From: an uncultured Clostridia bacterium
GTDB lineage: Bacteria; Bacillota; Clostridia; Christensenellales; Borkfalkiaceae
Direction: 5' to 3'
NCBI GenBank assembly: GCA_944328445.1
Contig: CALVHO010000009.1
Location: 1-64,000, forward strand
DNA: 64,000 nucleotides
Position 1 is the stretch's first letter; every line of letters begins with the position of its first letter. The notes beneath the pieces are model-generated. The model had not been told where the DNA came from. It did not search any database and saw nothing but the letters and a program-made list of their open reading frames with translations. The position numbers and the translations under genes were made by a program. Shown here piece by piece: positions 51,124 to 58,473 of the stretch.

Positions 51124-52599
51124 ATGTCACAGATCAGTATAAATAATTTGACCTACCGCTATCCCGGCGCTTACGATAACGTATTTGAAAACTTTTCCGT
51201 CACGCTCGACACCGATTGGAAGCTCGCCCTTACGGGCAGGAACGGGCGTGGAAAGACCACCCTGTTAAAGCTCGTCGGCGGGGAGCTTTCCCCGGACGCA
51301 GGGAGCGCGTCGTGCGCCGTCGCTTGCGAATACTTCCCCTTTTCCGTTCCCGACGCGCCCGACGCCCTCTCCGCTCTGTACTGCGCGCGGCCCGAACTCG
51401 AACTGTGGCGGTTCAAAAAGGAGATGCGCGGGCTGGAACTTGCGGAGGAAACGCTCGAAAAGCCATTTTGCACGCTTTCGGGCGGGGAACGGACGAAACT
51501 TCTGCTCGCCGCCCTGTTTTCGGAGGAAAACGCATTCCTCCTGATAGACGAACCGACCAACCACCTCGACGAGACGGGCAGAAAGCGGCTCGCCGCGTAC
51601 CTGAAAGAAAAGCGCGGGTTTATCCTCGTTTCGCACGACAGGGATTTTCTGGACGCATGCTGCGACCATATACTCGTTTTGGAGGCGGAGGGAGCAACGC
51701 TCCGAAAGGGCAGCTTTTCCGATTGGTTCAAGGACAAGACTGCCGCCGACGCCGCCGAACGGGAAAAGAACGCGCGGCTGGCAAAGCAGATCGACGCGCT
51801 CAAAGCTTCCGCCGAGAGGACGAGTTCCTGGGCGAGCAAAGTGGAAGCAAGCAAAAATCAAAAAGTTTCCGGACTGCGGCCGGACAAAGGGCATATCGGC
51901 GCAATGGCGGCAAAAATGGCAAAGCGCGCCAAAAGCACCGAACAGCGGAGGGAAAAGGCGATCGAGGAAAAGAGCGCGCTCCTGAAAAACGCGGAGTTTT
52001 ACGGAAAGATGAAGCTCAGCCCCCTGCCCTTCCGCGCGGAGACGCTCTGCACCCTCTCGCACGTTTCTGCGGGATACGGCGAAAGGGCCGTCGTGCAAGA
52101 CGTGAGCGCGGAGATCCGCCGCGGAGAACGGATCGCCGTGCGGGGCGCGAACGGGTGCGGCAAGAGCACGCTTTTGAAGCTGGCGACGGGCGCGCTCTCC
52201 CCTATGCAGGGCACGTTTTCAAAGCCGAACGATCTGATCGTTTCCTATCTTCCGCAGGATACGGGCGGGCTTTGCGGGCCTTTATACGGATTTGCCGAAG
52301 CGCACGGGGCGGAGCCGCCGCTCGTGATGGCGATCCTGAACAAGCTGAACTTTCGCAGCGTCCTGTTTGAAAAGGATATTTCCCTTTACAGCGAGGGGCA
52401 GAAAAAGAAGGTCGCGCTCGCCGTTTCTCTCGCGACGCCCGCCCATTTGTACGTGTGGGACGAGCCGCTCAATTACATCGACCTCGTTTCGCGCATACAG
52501 ACGGAGCAGCTGCTCTTAAAATACGAGCCGACTCTCCTGTTCGTCGAGCACGACGCCGCGTTCGTGCGGAACGTCGCCACAAGGACGATCGAATTGTAA
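51124..52599 (+). CDS. Lsa-type ABC-F ATPase (antibiotic resistance/ribosomal protection)
   Basis: The 491-residue protein has two ABC ATPase domains and no membrane domain. It begins MSQISINNLTYRYPGAYDNV and continues FENFSVTLDTDWKLALTGRN, closely matching the start of Lsa-type ABC-F proteins. Walker A motifs are GRNGRGKTTLLKL and GANGCGKSTLLKLATG; signature motifs are LSGGERTKLLLA and YSEGQKKKVALAVS; Walker B motifs are FLLIDEPTNHLDE and LYVWDEPLNYIDL. The charged linker between domains (about residues 185-300) reaches the peptidyl-transferase centre in this family. Lsa proteins protect ribosomes from lincosamides, pleuromutilins and streptogramin A. The drug range here is inferred. Confidence 0.9.
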   Translation: MSQISINNLTYRYPGAYDNVFENFSVTLDTDWKLALTGRNGRGKTTLLKLVGGELSPDAGSASCAVACEYFPFSVPDAPDALSALYCARPELELWRFKKEMRGLELAEETLEKPFCTLSGGERTKLLLAALFSEENAFLLIDEPTNHLDETGRKRLAAYLKEKRGFILVSHDRDFLDACCDHILVLEAEGATLRKGSFSDWFKDKTAADAAEREKNARLAKQIDALKASAERTSSWASKVEASKNQKVSGLRPDKGHIGAMAAKMAKRAKSTEQRREKAIEEKSALLKNAEFYGKMKLSPLPFRAETLCTLSHVSAGYGERAVVQDVSAEIRRGERIAVRGANGCGKSTLLKLATGALSPMQGTFSKPNDLIVSYLPQDTGGLCGPLYGFAEAHGAEPPLVMAILNKLNFRSVLFEKDISLYSEGQKKKVALAVSLATPAHLYVWDEPLNYIDLVSRIQTEQLLLKYEPTLLFVEHDAAFVRNVATRTIEL

Positions 52600-52608
52600 A
52601 AATGAATG

Positions 52609-52640
52609 CGGGAGGCGCCCGCCGAAGCGGGCGCCTCCCG
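52609..52640. terminator. Hairpin between convergent ABC-F and sigF genes
   Basis: A perfect 14-bp stem (52609-52622 with 52627-52640, loop CGAA) lies between two converging genes. The minus-strand side is followed within 7 bases by ATTTTT, so it ends the spoIIA transcript and probably the ABC-F one. Confidence 0.75.
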
Positions 52641-52657
52641 TAGGCCTGCCGTTTGCT

Positions 52658-53380
52658 CTATCCCAGTTTTGCTTTCATTTCCGTTACGATGCGGCTCTCG
52701 ATGCGCGAGATCTGCACCTGCGATACGCCGATCACTTCGGCCACTTCGCTCTGCGTCATGTCGCGGAAGTAGCGCAGCATGATGATCTTTTTTTCGCGCT
52801 CGGGCAGGCCGTCGATGGCGGCGCGCAGCTGCATGCGCTCGATCATGTCCTCGCGGTCGTCCACGGACGGCAGCCTGTCGATAAGCTCCGCCGATTTTTC
52901 GTCCTTATATTCCCCCTGCCCGTAGATGGAGACGGGCATGCGCGAAGAGCCGAGCACGAACACCGCCTCGCTCTCCTCCATGCCGAATTTTTCCGCCACC
53001 TCGCGGATGGCGGGCGCCGTGCCGCGGGCGGCGGTATACTCTTCGATATACTTGTTCATACTTTTTGCGGCCGTCTTCATGGCGCGGGATACCTTCACGG
53101 AACCGTCGTCGCGCATGAAGCGCTTGATCTCCCCCGCGATCATGGGCACGGCGTAGGTGGAAAAGCGCACGCCGTAGCTCTCGTCAAAGCCGTTCACGGC
53201 CTTCAAAAGCCCGATGCCCGCCAGCTGGAACAGGTCGTCGAACTCGACGCCCTTGCCCAGGTACCGCCGCACGATGCTCTTCAAGAGGCTGACGTTTTCG
53301 CGCAAAAGCGTCTCCTTGGCGGCCGCGTCGCCGCGCTTGGCGGCGCGGATGCATTCGAGCGTCTGCTGTTCAGCGAGCAT
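52658..53380 (-). CDS. sigF: Sporulation sigma factor F
   Basis: The 240-residue sigma-70-family protein directs forespore-specific transcription early in sporulation. Region 2 is VEFDDLFQLAGIGLLKAVNG with FDESYGVRFSTYAVPMIAGE, region 3 follows (GTAPAIREVAEKFGMEESEA), and region 4 ends MTQSEVAEVIGVSQVQISRI. Identity as SigF rather than SigG rests on the spoIIAA-spoIIAB-sigF order. It overlaps spoIIAB by 11 bp. Activity is normally held by SpoIIAB until SpoIIAA is dephosphorylated by SpoIIE. Confidence 0.95.
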   Translation of the reverse strand: MLAEQQTLECIRAAKRGDAAAKETLLRENVSLLKSIVRRYLGKGVEFDDLFQLAGIGLLKAVNGFDESYGVRFSTYAVPMIAGEIKRFMRDDGSVKVSRAMKTAAKSMNKYIEEYTAARGTAPAIREVAEKFGMEESEAVFVLGSSRMPVSIYGQGEYKDEKSAELIDRLPSVDDREDMIERMQLRAAIDGLPEREKKIIMLRYFRDMTQSEVAEVIGVSQVQISRIESRIVTEMKAKLG

Positions 53381-53849
53381 CGGCCAAGGCGCCGCGGGGC
53401 GCGGCCTCGCCCTGCGGGCGGCCGAAACGCTTGCTCATCCGCACGGTCGTGCCCGCGCCGGGCGCGGAGTCGAGCGAAAATGTGGTCATGAAAGTCTGCA
53501 TGATGGTAAAGCCCATGCCCGAGCGTTCCTCCTCTTCCGCCGTGGTGAAAAAGGGTTCGACGGCCTGCGCGACGTCGCCGATCCCCCGCCCGCGGTCGGA
53601 GATCTCGATATGTAGCGTATCGCCCTCGGCCGTGCAGGAAATGCATACGAGGCGCGCGCCTTCGGCGTACTGCCCGCCCGCGTAGGCGTGAACGATGCAG
53701 TTGGTGACCGCCTCGCTGACGGCCGTCTTGACGTCGGAAAGCTCGTCCAGAGAGGGATCGAAGCGCAGGCAATAGGCGGCCACCGCGTTGCGCGCAAAGG
53801 GCTCGTTGGCGGAAACGGCGGTAAATTCCAGCTTCATGGTGTCTTTCAT
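53370..53849 (-). CDS. spoIIAB: Anti-sigma F factor SpoIIAB
   Basis: The 159-residue serine kinase of the GHKL fold binds and inhibits SigF and phosphorylates SpoIIAA. The N box is in VKTAVSEAVTNCIVHAYAGG, the G1 box in HIEISDRGRGIGD and the G2 region in ERSGMGFTIMQTFMTTFSLD. The ATG follows AGGAG by 7 bases; a second in-frame ATG four codons later is possible. The C-terminal tail (RGALADAR) is slightly longer than usual and overlaps sigF. Confidence 0.95.
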   Translation of the reverse strand: MKDTMKLEFTAVSANEPFARNAVAAYCLRFDPSLDELSDVKTAVSEAVTNCIVHAYAGGQYAEGARLVCISCTAEGDTLHIEISDRGRGIGDVAQAVEPFFTTAEEEERSGMGFTIMQTFMTTFSLDSAPGAGTTVRMSKRFGRPQGEAAPRGALADAR

Positions 53850-53860
53850 GAAATGGCTCC

Positions 53861-54169
53861 TTACAGTTTGGGGATGAGCGAATAGATGCCGCTCACGGAC
53901 AAGACCTTGTCGGCGGCAAGGTCGGGAGAGGACAGGTACAGCGGCGTGCGCACCGCTTTGAGCTTTTTGTAGCGCCCGATCAGAAAGCCGATGCCCGACG
54001 AATCCATGAAGCGGATGCCCGAGAGGTCGAGCACGACGCTGCGGCAGGCAAGGTGCGCCTCGATGGCGGCGTCCACCTCCTGCCGCGCACGGCGCGCGCT
54101 GTATTCGTCCAGTTCACCCTCCAAAAATATGTACAAGCTCTCGCCCGACATCTTGGCCGAAACGTGCAT
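53861..54169 (-). CDS. spoIIAA: Anti-anti-sigma factor SpoIIAA
   Basis: The 102-residue STAS-domain protein starts MHVSAKMSGESLYIFLEGEL behind GGAGGG. The phosphorylated serine is in SGIRFMDSSGIGFLIGRYKK, the standard site. Dephosphorylated SpoIIAA captures SpoIIAB and frees SigF. It is the first gene of the operon. No clear SigH-type promoter could be fixed upstream. Confidence 0.95.
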   Translation of the reverse strand: MHVSAKMSGESLYIFLEGELDEYSARRARQEVDAAIEAHLACRSVVLDLSGIRFMDSSGIGFLIGRYKKLKAVRTPLYLSSPDLAADKVLSVSGIYSLIPKL

Positions 54170-54451
54170 CGGCTGCCCTCCTTTTTGCAGGCCGCGCCGA
54201 AATTGCGGCGCGCCGTACGGCATGCCCGCGCCCGCACGAACGGGAACGGGCCTTTGCCGCGTTTTACTCTACCACCTCCGCACGCGCGAATGACGGCTTT
54301 TTGGCGGGAAGGCGGTCTCCTCTTGTCGAAAGCGGCGCGCAAGGTACAGCGCCGCCGCGGGACGCTGCAAAACGGAAAGCGCCGCGGAAGGACGCGCTGC
54401 GCGTTCACGCAAAAAAAATCGCCGCAAGGCAACTTTTTTCGATCAAAACAG
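54170..54451. other. Gene-free GC-rich region between spoIIAA and the tRNA operon
   Basis: No convincing frame or RNA was found. It must hold the spoIIA promoter on the minus strand, which should be SigH-type, but I could not locate a convincing AGGA/GAAT pair. Several GC hairpins are possible. Confidence 0.4.
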
Positions 54452-54478
54452 TTGACAATTTTTTTCGGATAGTATAAT
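54452..54478 (+). promoter_or_regulatory. Promoter of the five-tRNA operon
   Basis: TTGACA (54452-54457) and TATAAT (54473-54478) are 15 bp apart; an overlapping TAATAT at 17 bp is an alternative -10. The first tRNA starts about 40 bp downstream. Confidence 0.75.
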
Positions 54479-54518
54479 ATAAATAAGCGTTGTGCAAAGC
54501 GGTGCAACCTTCGCACGA

Positions 54519-54595
54519 GGGCCTTTAGCTCAGTTGGTCAGAGCGGTCGGCTCATAACCGATTGGTCCGCGGTTCGAGTCCGTGAAGGCCCACCA
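54519..54595 (+). tRNA. tRNA-Met (anticodon CAT), CCA encoded
   Basis: The acceptor GGGCCTT pairs with AAGGCCC, the D-arm is GCTC/GAGC, the anticodon loop is CTCATAA and the T-loop is TTCGAGT. The CAT anticodon could be elongator Met, initiator or (after modification) Ile; the lack of a C1-A72 mismatch argues against initiator. Confidence 0.95.
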
Positions 54596-54609
54596 CAACA
54601 TTATTTTAC

Positions 54610-54686
54610 GGCCCGGTAGTTCAGTTGGTTAGAACGCCAGCCTGTCACGCTGGAGGTCGACGGTTCGAGACCGTTCCGGGTCGCCA
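54610..54686 (+). tRNA. tRNA-Asp (anticodon GTC), CCA encoded
   Basis: Acceptor GGCCCGG pairs with CCGGGTC (one G-U). The anticodon loop is CTGTCAC and the T-loop TTCGAGA. Confidence 0.95.
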
Positions 54687-54744
54687 CCTGTTTTAGGGGA
54701 GCCTGTTTGATAGCATATGTGGGCTGTTGAGCAGGCTTTAAAAT

Positions 54745-54820
54745 GCCTCGGTAGCTCAGTCGGTAGAGCAAGGGACTGAAAATCCCTGTGTCGGTGGTTC
54801 GATTCCGCCCCGAGGCACCA
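54745..54820 (+). tRNA. tRNA-Phe (anticodon GAA), CCA encoded
   Basis: Acceptor GCCTCGG pairs with CCGAGGC. Anticodon loop CTGAAAA, T-loop TTCGATT. Confidence 0.95.
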
Positions 54821-54824
54821 TCTT

Positions 54825-54900
54825 GCTGGTGTAGCTCAACTGGCAGAGCAGCTGATTTGTAATCAGCAGGTTGTGGGTTCGATTCCAATCACCAGCTCCA
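54825..54900 (+). tRNA. tRNA-Thr (anticodon TGT), CCA encoded
   Basis: Acceptor GCTGGTG pairs with CACCAGC. Anticodon loop TTTGTAA, T-loop TTCGATT. Only 4 bp follow tRNA-Phe. Confidence 0.95.
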
Positions 54901-54934
54901 CCCGTCCGCACGGCGCAAAGCAACAACCAAATAC

Positions 54935-55019
54935 GGGAAGATTCCAGAGTGGCCAAATGGATCAGACTGTAAATCTGACGTCTCCGACTTCGGTAGTTCG
55001 AATCTACCTCTTCCCACCA
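54935..55019 (+). tRNA. tRNA-Tyr (anticodon GTA), CCA encoded
   Basis: An 85-base class II tRNA with a long variable arm. Acceptor GGGAAGA pairs with TCTTCCC; anticodon loop CTGTAAA; T-arm GGTAG/CTACC with loop TTCGAAT. Its 3' end is copied in the repeats downstream. Confidence 0.95.
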
Positions 55020-55022
55020 CGC

Positions 55023-55052
55023 AAAAGGCACTGACTTCCGTCAGTGCCTTTT
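55023..55052 (+). terminator. Terminator of the tRNA operon
   Basis: A perfect 13-bp stem (55023-55035 with 55040-55052) ends in TTTT, right after the tRNA-Tyr CCA. Confidence 0.9.
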
Positions 55053-55059
55053 GTGTTAC

Positions 55060-55217
55060 GGGAAGAGGTAGTAAACAGAAATACCGTGTTCTCGGTAGTT
55101 CGTGCGAGCATTGCGGCGCAGCGGTTACGGGTGTGTTGTTTGCGCGTCCGCAATGCGACGCTTTGCCGAGGGGTCCCCGCTTGCGGGGTTTCGGCAATAT
55201 GTAACCTCTTCCCACCA
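55060..55217 (+). repeat. Divergent first copy of the tRNA-Tyr-derived repeat
   Basis: The element begins GGGAAGAGGT and ends ACCTCTTCCC plus ACCA, so its ends pair like a tRNA acceptor stem, with the 5' GGGAAGA and the 3' TCTTCCCACCA copied from tRNA-Tyr. Inside, CGGTAGTTCG (55093-55102) matches the tRNA T-arm. About 100 bases of new, hairpin-rich sequence then separate the two halves of the T-arm. The anticodon region is lost. It shares this insert with the two 245-bp copies. Confidence 0.8.
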
Positions 55218-55462
55218 GCAAAAGGGATACCCACAAGGGTGTCCCTTTTGCTGTGTAAAGAGGTAATTGCAGAAGTGCCGCATTCACGGTAGTGACGCGA
55301 TCGCGCCTACGGCGAACGATCGCTATTCCGTCGCTTCGCTCCTTACGCGCGAGCATTGCGGCGCAGCGGTTACGGATATGTTGTTTGCGCGTCCGCAATG
55401 CGACGCTTTGCCGAGAGGTCCCCGCTTGCGGGGTTTCGGCAATATGTACCCTCTTCCCACCA
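55218..55462 (+). repeat. 245-bp tandem repeat, copy 1
   Basis: The unit holds, in order: a 16-bp terminator-like hairpin (55217-55232 with 55237-55252, one G-U); AAGAGGTA and CGGTAGT remnants of tRNA-Tyr; an inverted repeat GCGATCG/CGATCGC (55297-55303 and 55317-55323); GCATTGCGG/CCGCAATGC (55353-55361 and 55393-55401); CCCCGC/GCGGGG (55420-55433); and TACCCTCTTCCCACCA, a copy of the tRNA-Tyr 3' end. No protein coding is evident. Confidence 0.92.
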
Positions 55463-55707
55463 GCAAAAGGGATACCCACAAGGGTGTCCCTTTTGCTGTG
55501 TAAAGAGGTAATTGCAGAAGTGCCGCATTCACGGTAGTGACGCGATCGCGCCTACGGCGAACGATCGCTATTCCGTCGCTTCGCTCCTTACGCGCGAGCA
55601 TTGCGGCGCAGCGGTTACGGGTGTGTTGTTTGCGCGTCCGCAATGCGACGCTTTGCCGAGGGGTACCCGCTTGCGGGGTTTCGGCAATATGTACCCTCTT
55701 CCCACCA
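55463..55707 (+). repeat. 245-bp tandem repeat, copy 2
   Basis: It matches copy 1 at all but four positions that I could see, two near 55620 and two near 55661-55665. The near identity points to recent duplication or gene conversion. It again ends in the tRNA-Tyr-like CTCTTCCCACCA. Confidence 0.92.
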
Positions 55708-55815
55708 GCAAAAGGCGATACCCGCCTGGCATCGTCGTCAAATAACGATCAGCACAATTCATCATAATTACAAATATCAAAACAAGCAATTCTTTATTCT
55801 CTCTTTTTGTCGGGC
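55708..55815. other. Truncated third repeat start and junction with the AT-rich island
   Basis: About 15 bases (gcaaaaggcgatacccgcc-like) repeat the beginning of the unit, then similarity stops and base composition drops sharply to AT-rich. This looks like an insertion or deletion junction. No gene is seen. Confidence 0.6.
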
Positions 55816-57708
55816 TCACCTCTTGCGAATAAAGTTAAAATATTCACGCTTTAACACTTCCCTGCTATCATACGAAGAAACTTCCAGCCATTTCATATCA
55901 TCATGATCGGTAAAAGAATAATTCTCTTCCAGTTCTTCTAAACTTCTACCACTTAAATATGTACTGTCCTGGTAAAGCGTCTTTTTCCCTTTTGATCTAT
56001 TATCTGCAGCCGGCAAATAACAAATATTTCCAAACGAACTAATTGGCAGCTTTAACCGCTCAGCGTCAATTTTTGACCCATTTATAGACTCTAAAAAGCG
56101 GCGAAGAATTCCTTTTGTAGCTAAATGTTCAATATCAAACCTTTCATCATTCAAATGCTCGATCGCTCTAAAAATTTTTGAATAAATAACATTTAACAAA
56201 ATTTTGTCGCATTCATCCGGAGCTGCAACACGTTTTTCTTCGTTGCGTTCATCTAAAACTCCTTCAAACCAAATATCTAAAACTTTTTCAAACTCATCCC
56301 ATGAAACGCTTCTGCAATAGTACGTACTATTAGCAATTATGCTATTCAATTTTTTATCACCAGAACCCCGCCATTTTTTATTTAAACAATCCATAATATA
56401 AATTTTGACACAATTATTTTTAAAATCAGCTTTATTTGCACGCCAAATCTCGGAATTCCCCTTTAAGCTTATAATTCTATTGACGATTGTTTCCGTATCC
56501 TTATCTTTTTGAATTATAACATATTTCTGAACAAAAACGGACGCAATAATAGATATGATTTGCATCTCTGTATGATTTATAGAAATGTTTCCAGTGTTTT
56601 CCCGACGATTACCCTTAAATTGAGTAACAAAACTTAATTGCTTATCAACCTCGCTTACAGTTTCTAAAATTTTAACTAAAAACTCGTTTATATGTTCATC
56701 GCTGCCAAGCAATCCAATATTTATATGTAATTTGTCAACGTCCTTAACTCTATATGCCATACATGCATTTATCAGCGAAAATCCTACACTTTCAATTTTA
56801 GTTTTACTTGCACTACTTCCAAACAAATACGGATATTCACGACATAACTTTTTCCCAAAACCAAAACAAAGATCAAACAAGTTAAGTTCCTTGTTTTTCT
56901 TCATTGCGGTCGAATCGTAATCCTCAATTTCATAATTACCCTCCACCATTTCATCATATCGATCACAAACAAAATTAATTATATCAACGAGCTTTTGATT
57001 AGTAATTTTTACAGTAACATTGCTCCAAGTTGCGTTAAATATTTGATATTTTGTTAATTGTGCCCCCGTTGAATTAATTTTTTCAAAAATTTCCGGTAAA
57101 TTTTCCTGACTCCCCTGTAACTTAATTACCGGTATACTGACCTTCATTATAAAGTCACACATTGAAATATAATCATTCATCATGGGCTTGATCAATTCTG
57201 CAATTGGGAATAATTTTTCGTATGTTAACGACGGGTACTGTTTCCTAAGCTCAGCCGCAAAACCAAAAAATTGCATATGCATAACTTCTGCCATCGTTTT
57301 GTGCTCAGTCGACACCCATTTAATTAACAGGTTTTTTATTTCCTCAAAAAGACATGCTCTAATTGCCGAATTGTTACCGTTTGAAAGCTCCATTAAATCA
57401 ATAATTTGATAAAGAACTTCACTGTCTATATCTTGCTCATTAAAAAACTTGCTCGGATCACTTACAAATTTAAAAATCGTAGTGCACCGTTGCAACCCAT
57501 CAATAAGCTGCTGTTTTCCATGTGCATCTTCGTATATCAAAATAGAACCAAAGGGATATCCCTTTTTAATAGTCTCAATCAAAGCGAACTGCTTTGATTG
57601 ATCCCATATAATTCCTCTTTGATATTTTGGTATTGATATTCTATTAGAGTTTATTGCTGATTGCAAATCGGATATTTTATATTCTTCAAGTTTCCAACTG
57701 TTTTCCAT
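55816..57708 (-). CDS. DUF262/DUF1524 protein (GmrSD-like predicted nuclease)
   Basis: The 630-residue protein has the DUF262 ParB-like domain at its N-terminus: ISIPKYQRGIIWDQSKQFAL (residues 24-43) and LIDGLQRCTTIFKF (68-81). DUF262 usually reads DGQQR; here it is DGLQR. The C-terminus matches DUF1524 of the His-Me/HNH type, with FDIEHLATKG (His 528) and SSFGNICYLPAADNRSKGKK (about 557-576). GmrS-GmrD, BrxU and SspE share this pair of domains, using nucleotide-driven cutting of modified phage DNA. The gene is far more AT-rich than its neighbours (about 30-35% GC by eye), so recent transfer is likely. It has its own promoter and SD (AGAGGT) and no partner gene. A defence role is inference. 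Confidence 0.85.
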   Translation of the reverse strand: MENSWKLEEYKISDLQSAINSNRISIPKYQRGIIWDQSKQFALIETIKKGYPFGSILIYEDAHGKQQLIDGLQRCTTIFKFVSDPSKFFNEQDIDSEVLYQIIDLMELSNGNNSAIRACLFEEIKNLLIKWVSTEHKTMAEVMHMQFFGFAAELRKQYPSLTYEKLFPIAELIKPMMNDYISMCDFIMKVSIPVIKLQGSQENLPEIFEKINSTGAQLTKYQIFNATWSNVTVKITNQKLVDIINFVCDRYDEMVEGNYEIEDYDSTAMKKNKELNLFDLCFGFGKKLCREYPYLFGSSASKTKIESVGFSLINACMAYRVKDVDKLHINIGLLGSDEHINEFLVKILETVSEVDKQLSFVTQFKGNRRENTGNISINHTEMQIISIIASVFVQKYVIIQKDKDTETIVNRIISLKGNSEIWRANKADFKNNCVKIYIMDCLNKKWRGSGDKKLNSIIANSTYYCRSVSWDEFEKVLDIWFEGVLDERNEEKRVAAPDECDKILLNVIYSKIFRAIEHLNDERFDIEHLATKGILRRFLESINGSKIDAERLKLPISSFGNICYLPAADNRSKGKKTLYQDSTYLSGRSLEELEENYSFTDHDDMKWLEVSSYDSREVLKREYFNFIRKR

Positions 57709-57734
57709 AGTCTACCTCTTTACCGTTTTTTCAT

Positions 57735-57763
57735 ATTATAGCAAATCTTTTCAAAACAATCAA
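57735..57763 (-). promoter_or_regulatory. Promoter of the DUF262 gene
   Basis: On the minus strand TTGATT (57758-57763), 17-bp spacer, TGCTATAAT (extended -10, hexamer at 57735-57740). Confidence 0.75.
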
Positions 57764-57840
57764 CAATACTTAACGAACATTTTATGAAATATACAAACAG
57801 TTAAGCCACTCCTTACCCCTCCCCTTAGACAAGGCGGCAA

Positions 57841-57878
57841 GCACAAAGGCACGGGCCGAATGGCCCGTGCCTTTGTGC
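57841..57878. terminator. Perfect 17-bp hairpin after tRNA-Leu
   Basis: 57841-57857 pairs with 57862-57878 without mismatch around GAAT. It lies 20 bp beyond the tRNA-Leu 3' end. The downstream T-run on the minus strand is short, but stem strength and position fit a terminator. It also marks the return from AT-rich to GC-rich sequence. Confidence 0.7.
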
Positions 57879-57897
57879 GGCGGTCGAACGCCTGTTT

Positions 57898-57984
57898 TGG
57901 TGCCGCTGGTCGGACTCGAACCGACACGGTATCGCTACCACTGGATTTTGAGTCCAGCGCGTCTGCCAATTTCACCACAGCGGC
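57898..57984 (-). tRNA. tRNA-Leu (anticodon CAA), CCA encoded
   Basis: On the minus strand the acceptor GCCGCTG pairs with CAGCGGC; the anticodon loop is CTCAAAA; a long variable arm (GGTAGCGATACC) and T-loop TTCGAGT follow. It is 87 bases long. Confidence 0.94.
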
Positions 57985-58000
57985 AAGCTGTAACGCATCA

Positions 58001-58029
58001 ATTATAATACATGCGCCCACGTTTGGCAA
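58001..58029 (-). promoter_or_regulatory. Promoter of tRNA-Leu
   Basis: On the minus strand TTGCCA (58024-58029), 17-bp spacer, TATAAT (58001-58006). Confidence 0.8.
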
Positions 58030-58129
58030 GCAATTTTCGGCGCCAATTTTCCGCACGCGCAAAAAAAGACCGCGGCGCGGCCCGCGCTTCGCTTATGCGC
58101 AAAGCGGGCCGCGCGCTGCCGCGCAACGC

Positions 58130-58158
58130 TTGCAAATATCGCCCGCATCCTATATAAT
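58130..58158 (+). promoter_or_regulatory. Promoter of the TM1266-type regulator
   Basis: TTGCAA (58130-58135), 17-bp spacer, TATAAT (58153-58158), followed by GGGAGG and a TTG start at 58191. Confidence 0.8.
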
Positions 58159-58190
58159 AAAGGTACTTTCATGAAGGGAGGAAAACCACC

Positions 58191-58442
58191 TTGCAAACGC
58201 GCGTCGCCGTGATCGGCATCATCGTGGAAGACGGCTCTTCCGTCGCCCCGCTCAACGCCCTGCTGCACGAATACGGCAAATACATCATCGGCCGCATGGG
58301 CGTGCCCTACCGCCAAAGAGACATCAACATCATCTCCGTCGCCGTCGACGCGCCGCAGGACGTCATCAGCGCCCTGGCGGGTAAGATCGGCAGCCTGCAC
58401 GGCGTCAGCGCCACGGCCGCCTATTCCAAAGTCGGAAAATGA
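58191..58442 (+). CDS. TM1266-type (iron-only hydrogenase system) ACT-like regulator
   Basis: The 83-residue protein opens with TTG (read as Met): MQTRVAVIGIIVEDGSSVAP. The rest, IIGRMGVPYRQRDINIISVA and LAGKIGSLHGVSATAAYSKV, matches the small TM1266 family, an ACT/NikR-C-like fold named for being linked to FeFe-hydrogenase maturation genes. Its role is thought to be regulatory, with a small ligand. No hydrogenase or hydE/F/G gene is in the window, so the link is only by family. SD GGGAGG is strong despite the TTG. Confidence 0.85.
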   Translation: MQTRVAVIGIIVEDGSSVAPLNALLHEYGKYIIGRMGVPYRQRDINIISVAVDAPQDVISALAGKIGSLHGVSATAAYSKVGK

Positions 58443-58446
58443 CCGA

Positions 58447-58473
58447 AGGGCAAGCGTTTTTGCTTGCTCTTTT
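58447..58473 (+). terminator. Terminator of the TM1266-type gene
   Basis: AGGGCAAGC pairs with GCTTGCTCT (one G-U) around GTTTTT and is followed by TTT. It touches the stop codon of the convergent gene. Confidence 0.8.

Noticed and set aside
55060-55707. CRISPR array
   Set aside because: The repeats are 245 bp long, adjacent, and have no variable spacers; no cas genes are near.
55060-55707. Integron attC array
   Set aside because: No integrase and no GTTRRRY/RYYYAAC ends were found; the ends match tRNA-Tyr instead.
54889-55819. Overlapping open frames through tRNA-Tyr and the 245-bp repeats, giving repeated MGIPFAGGK-type peptides
   Set aside because: They cross tRNAs and hairpins, lack SD sequences, and only repeat because the DNA repeats.
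55708-57898. Prophage or integrative element with a complete machinery
   Set aside because: No integrase, excisionase, replication or structural gene is visible; only one gene is present.
58191-58442. A hydrogenase operon at the TM1266-type gene
   Set aside because: No hydrogenase or maturation gene lies within the window; only the regulator family suggests it.
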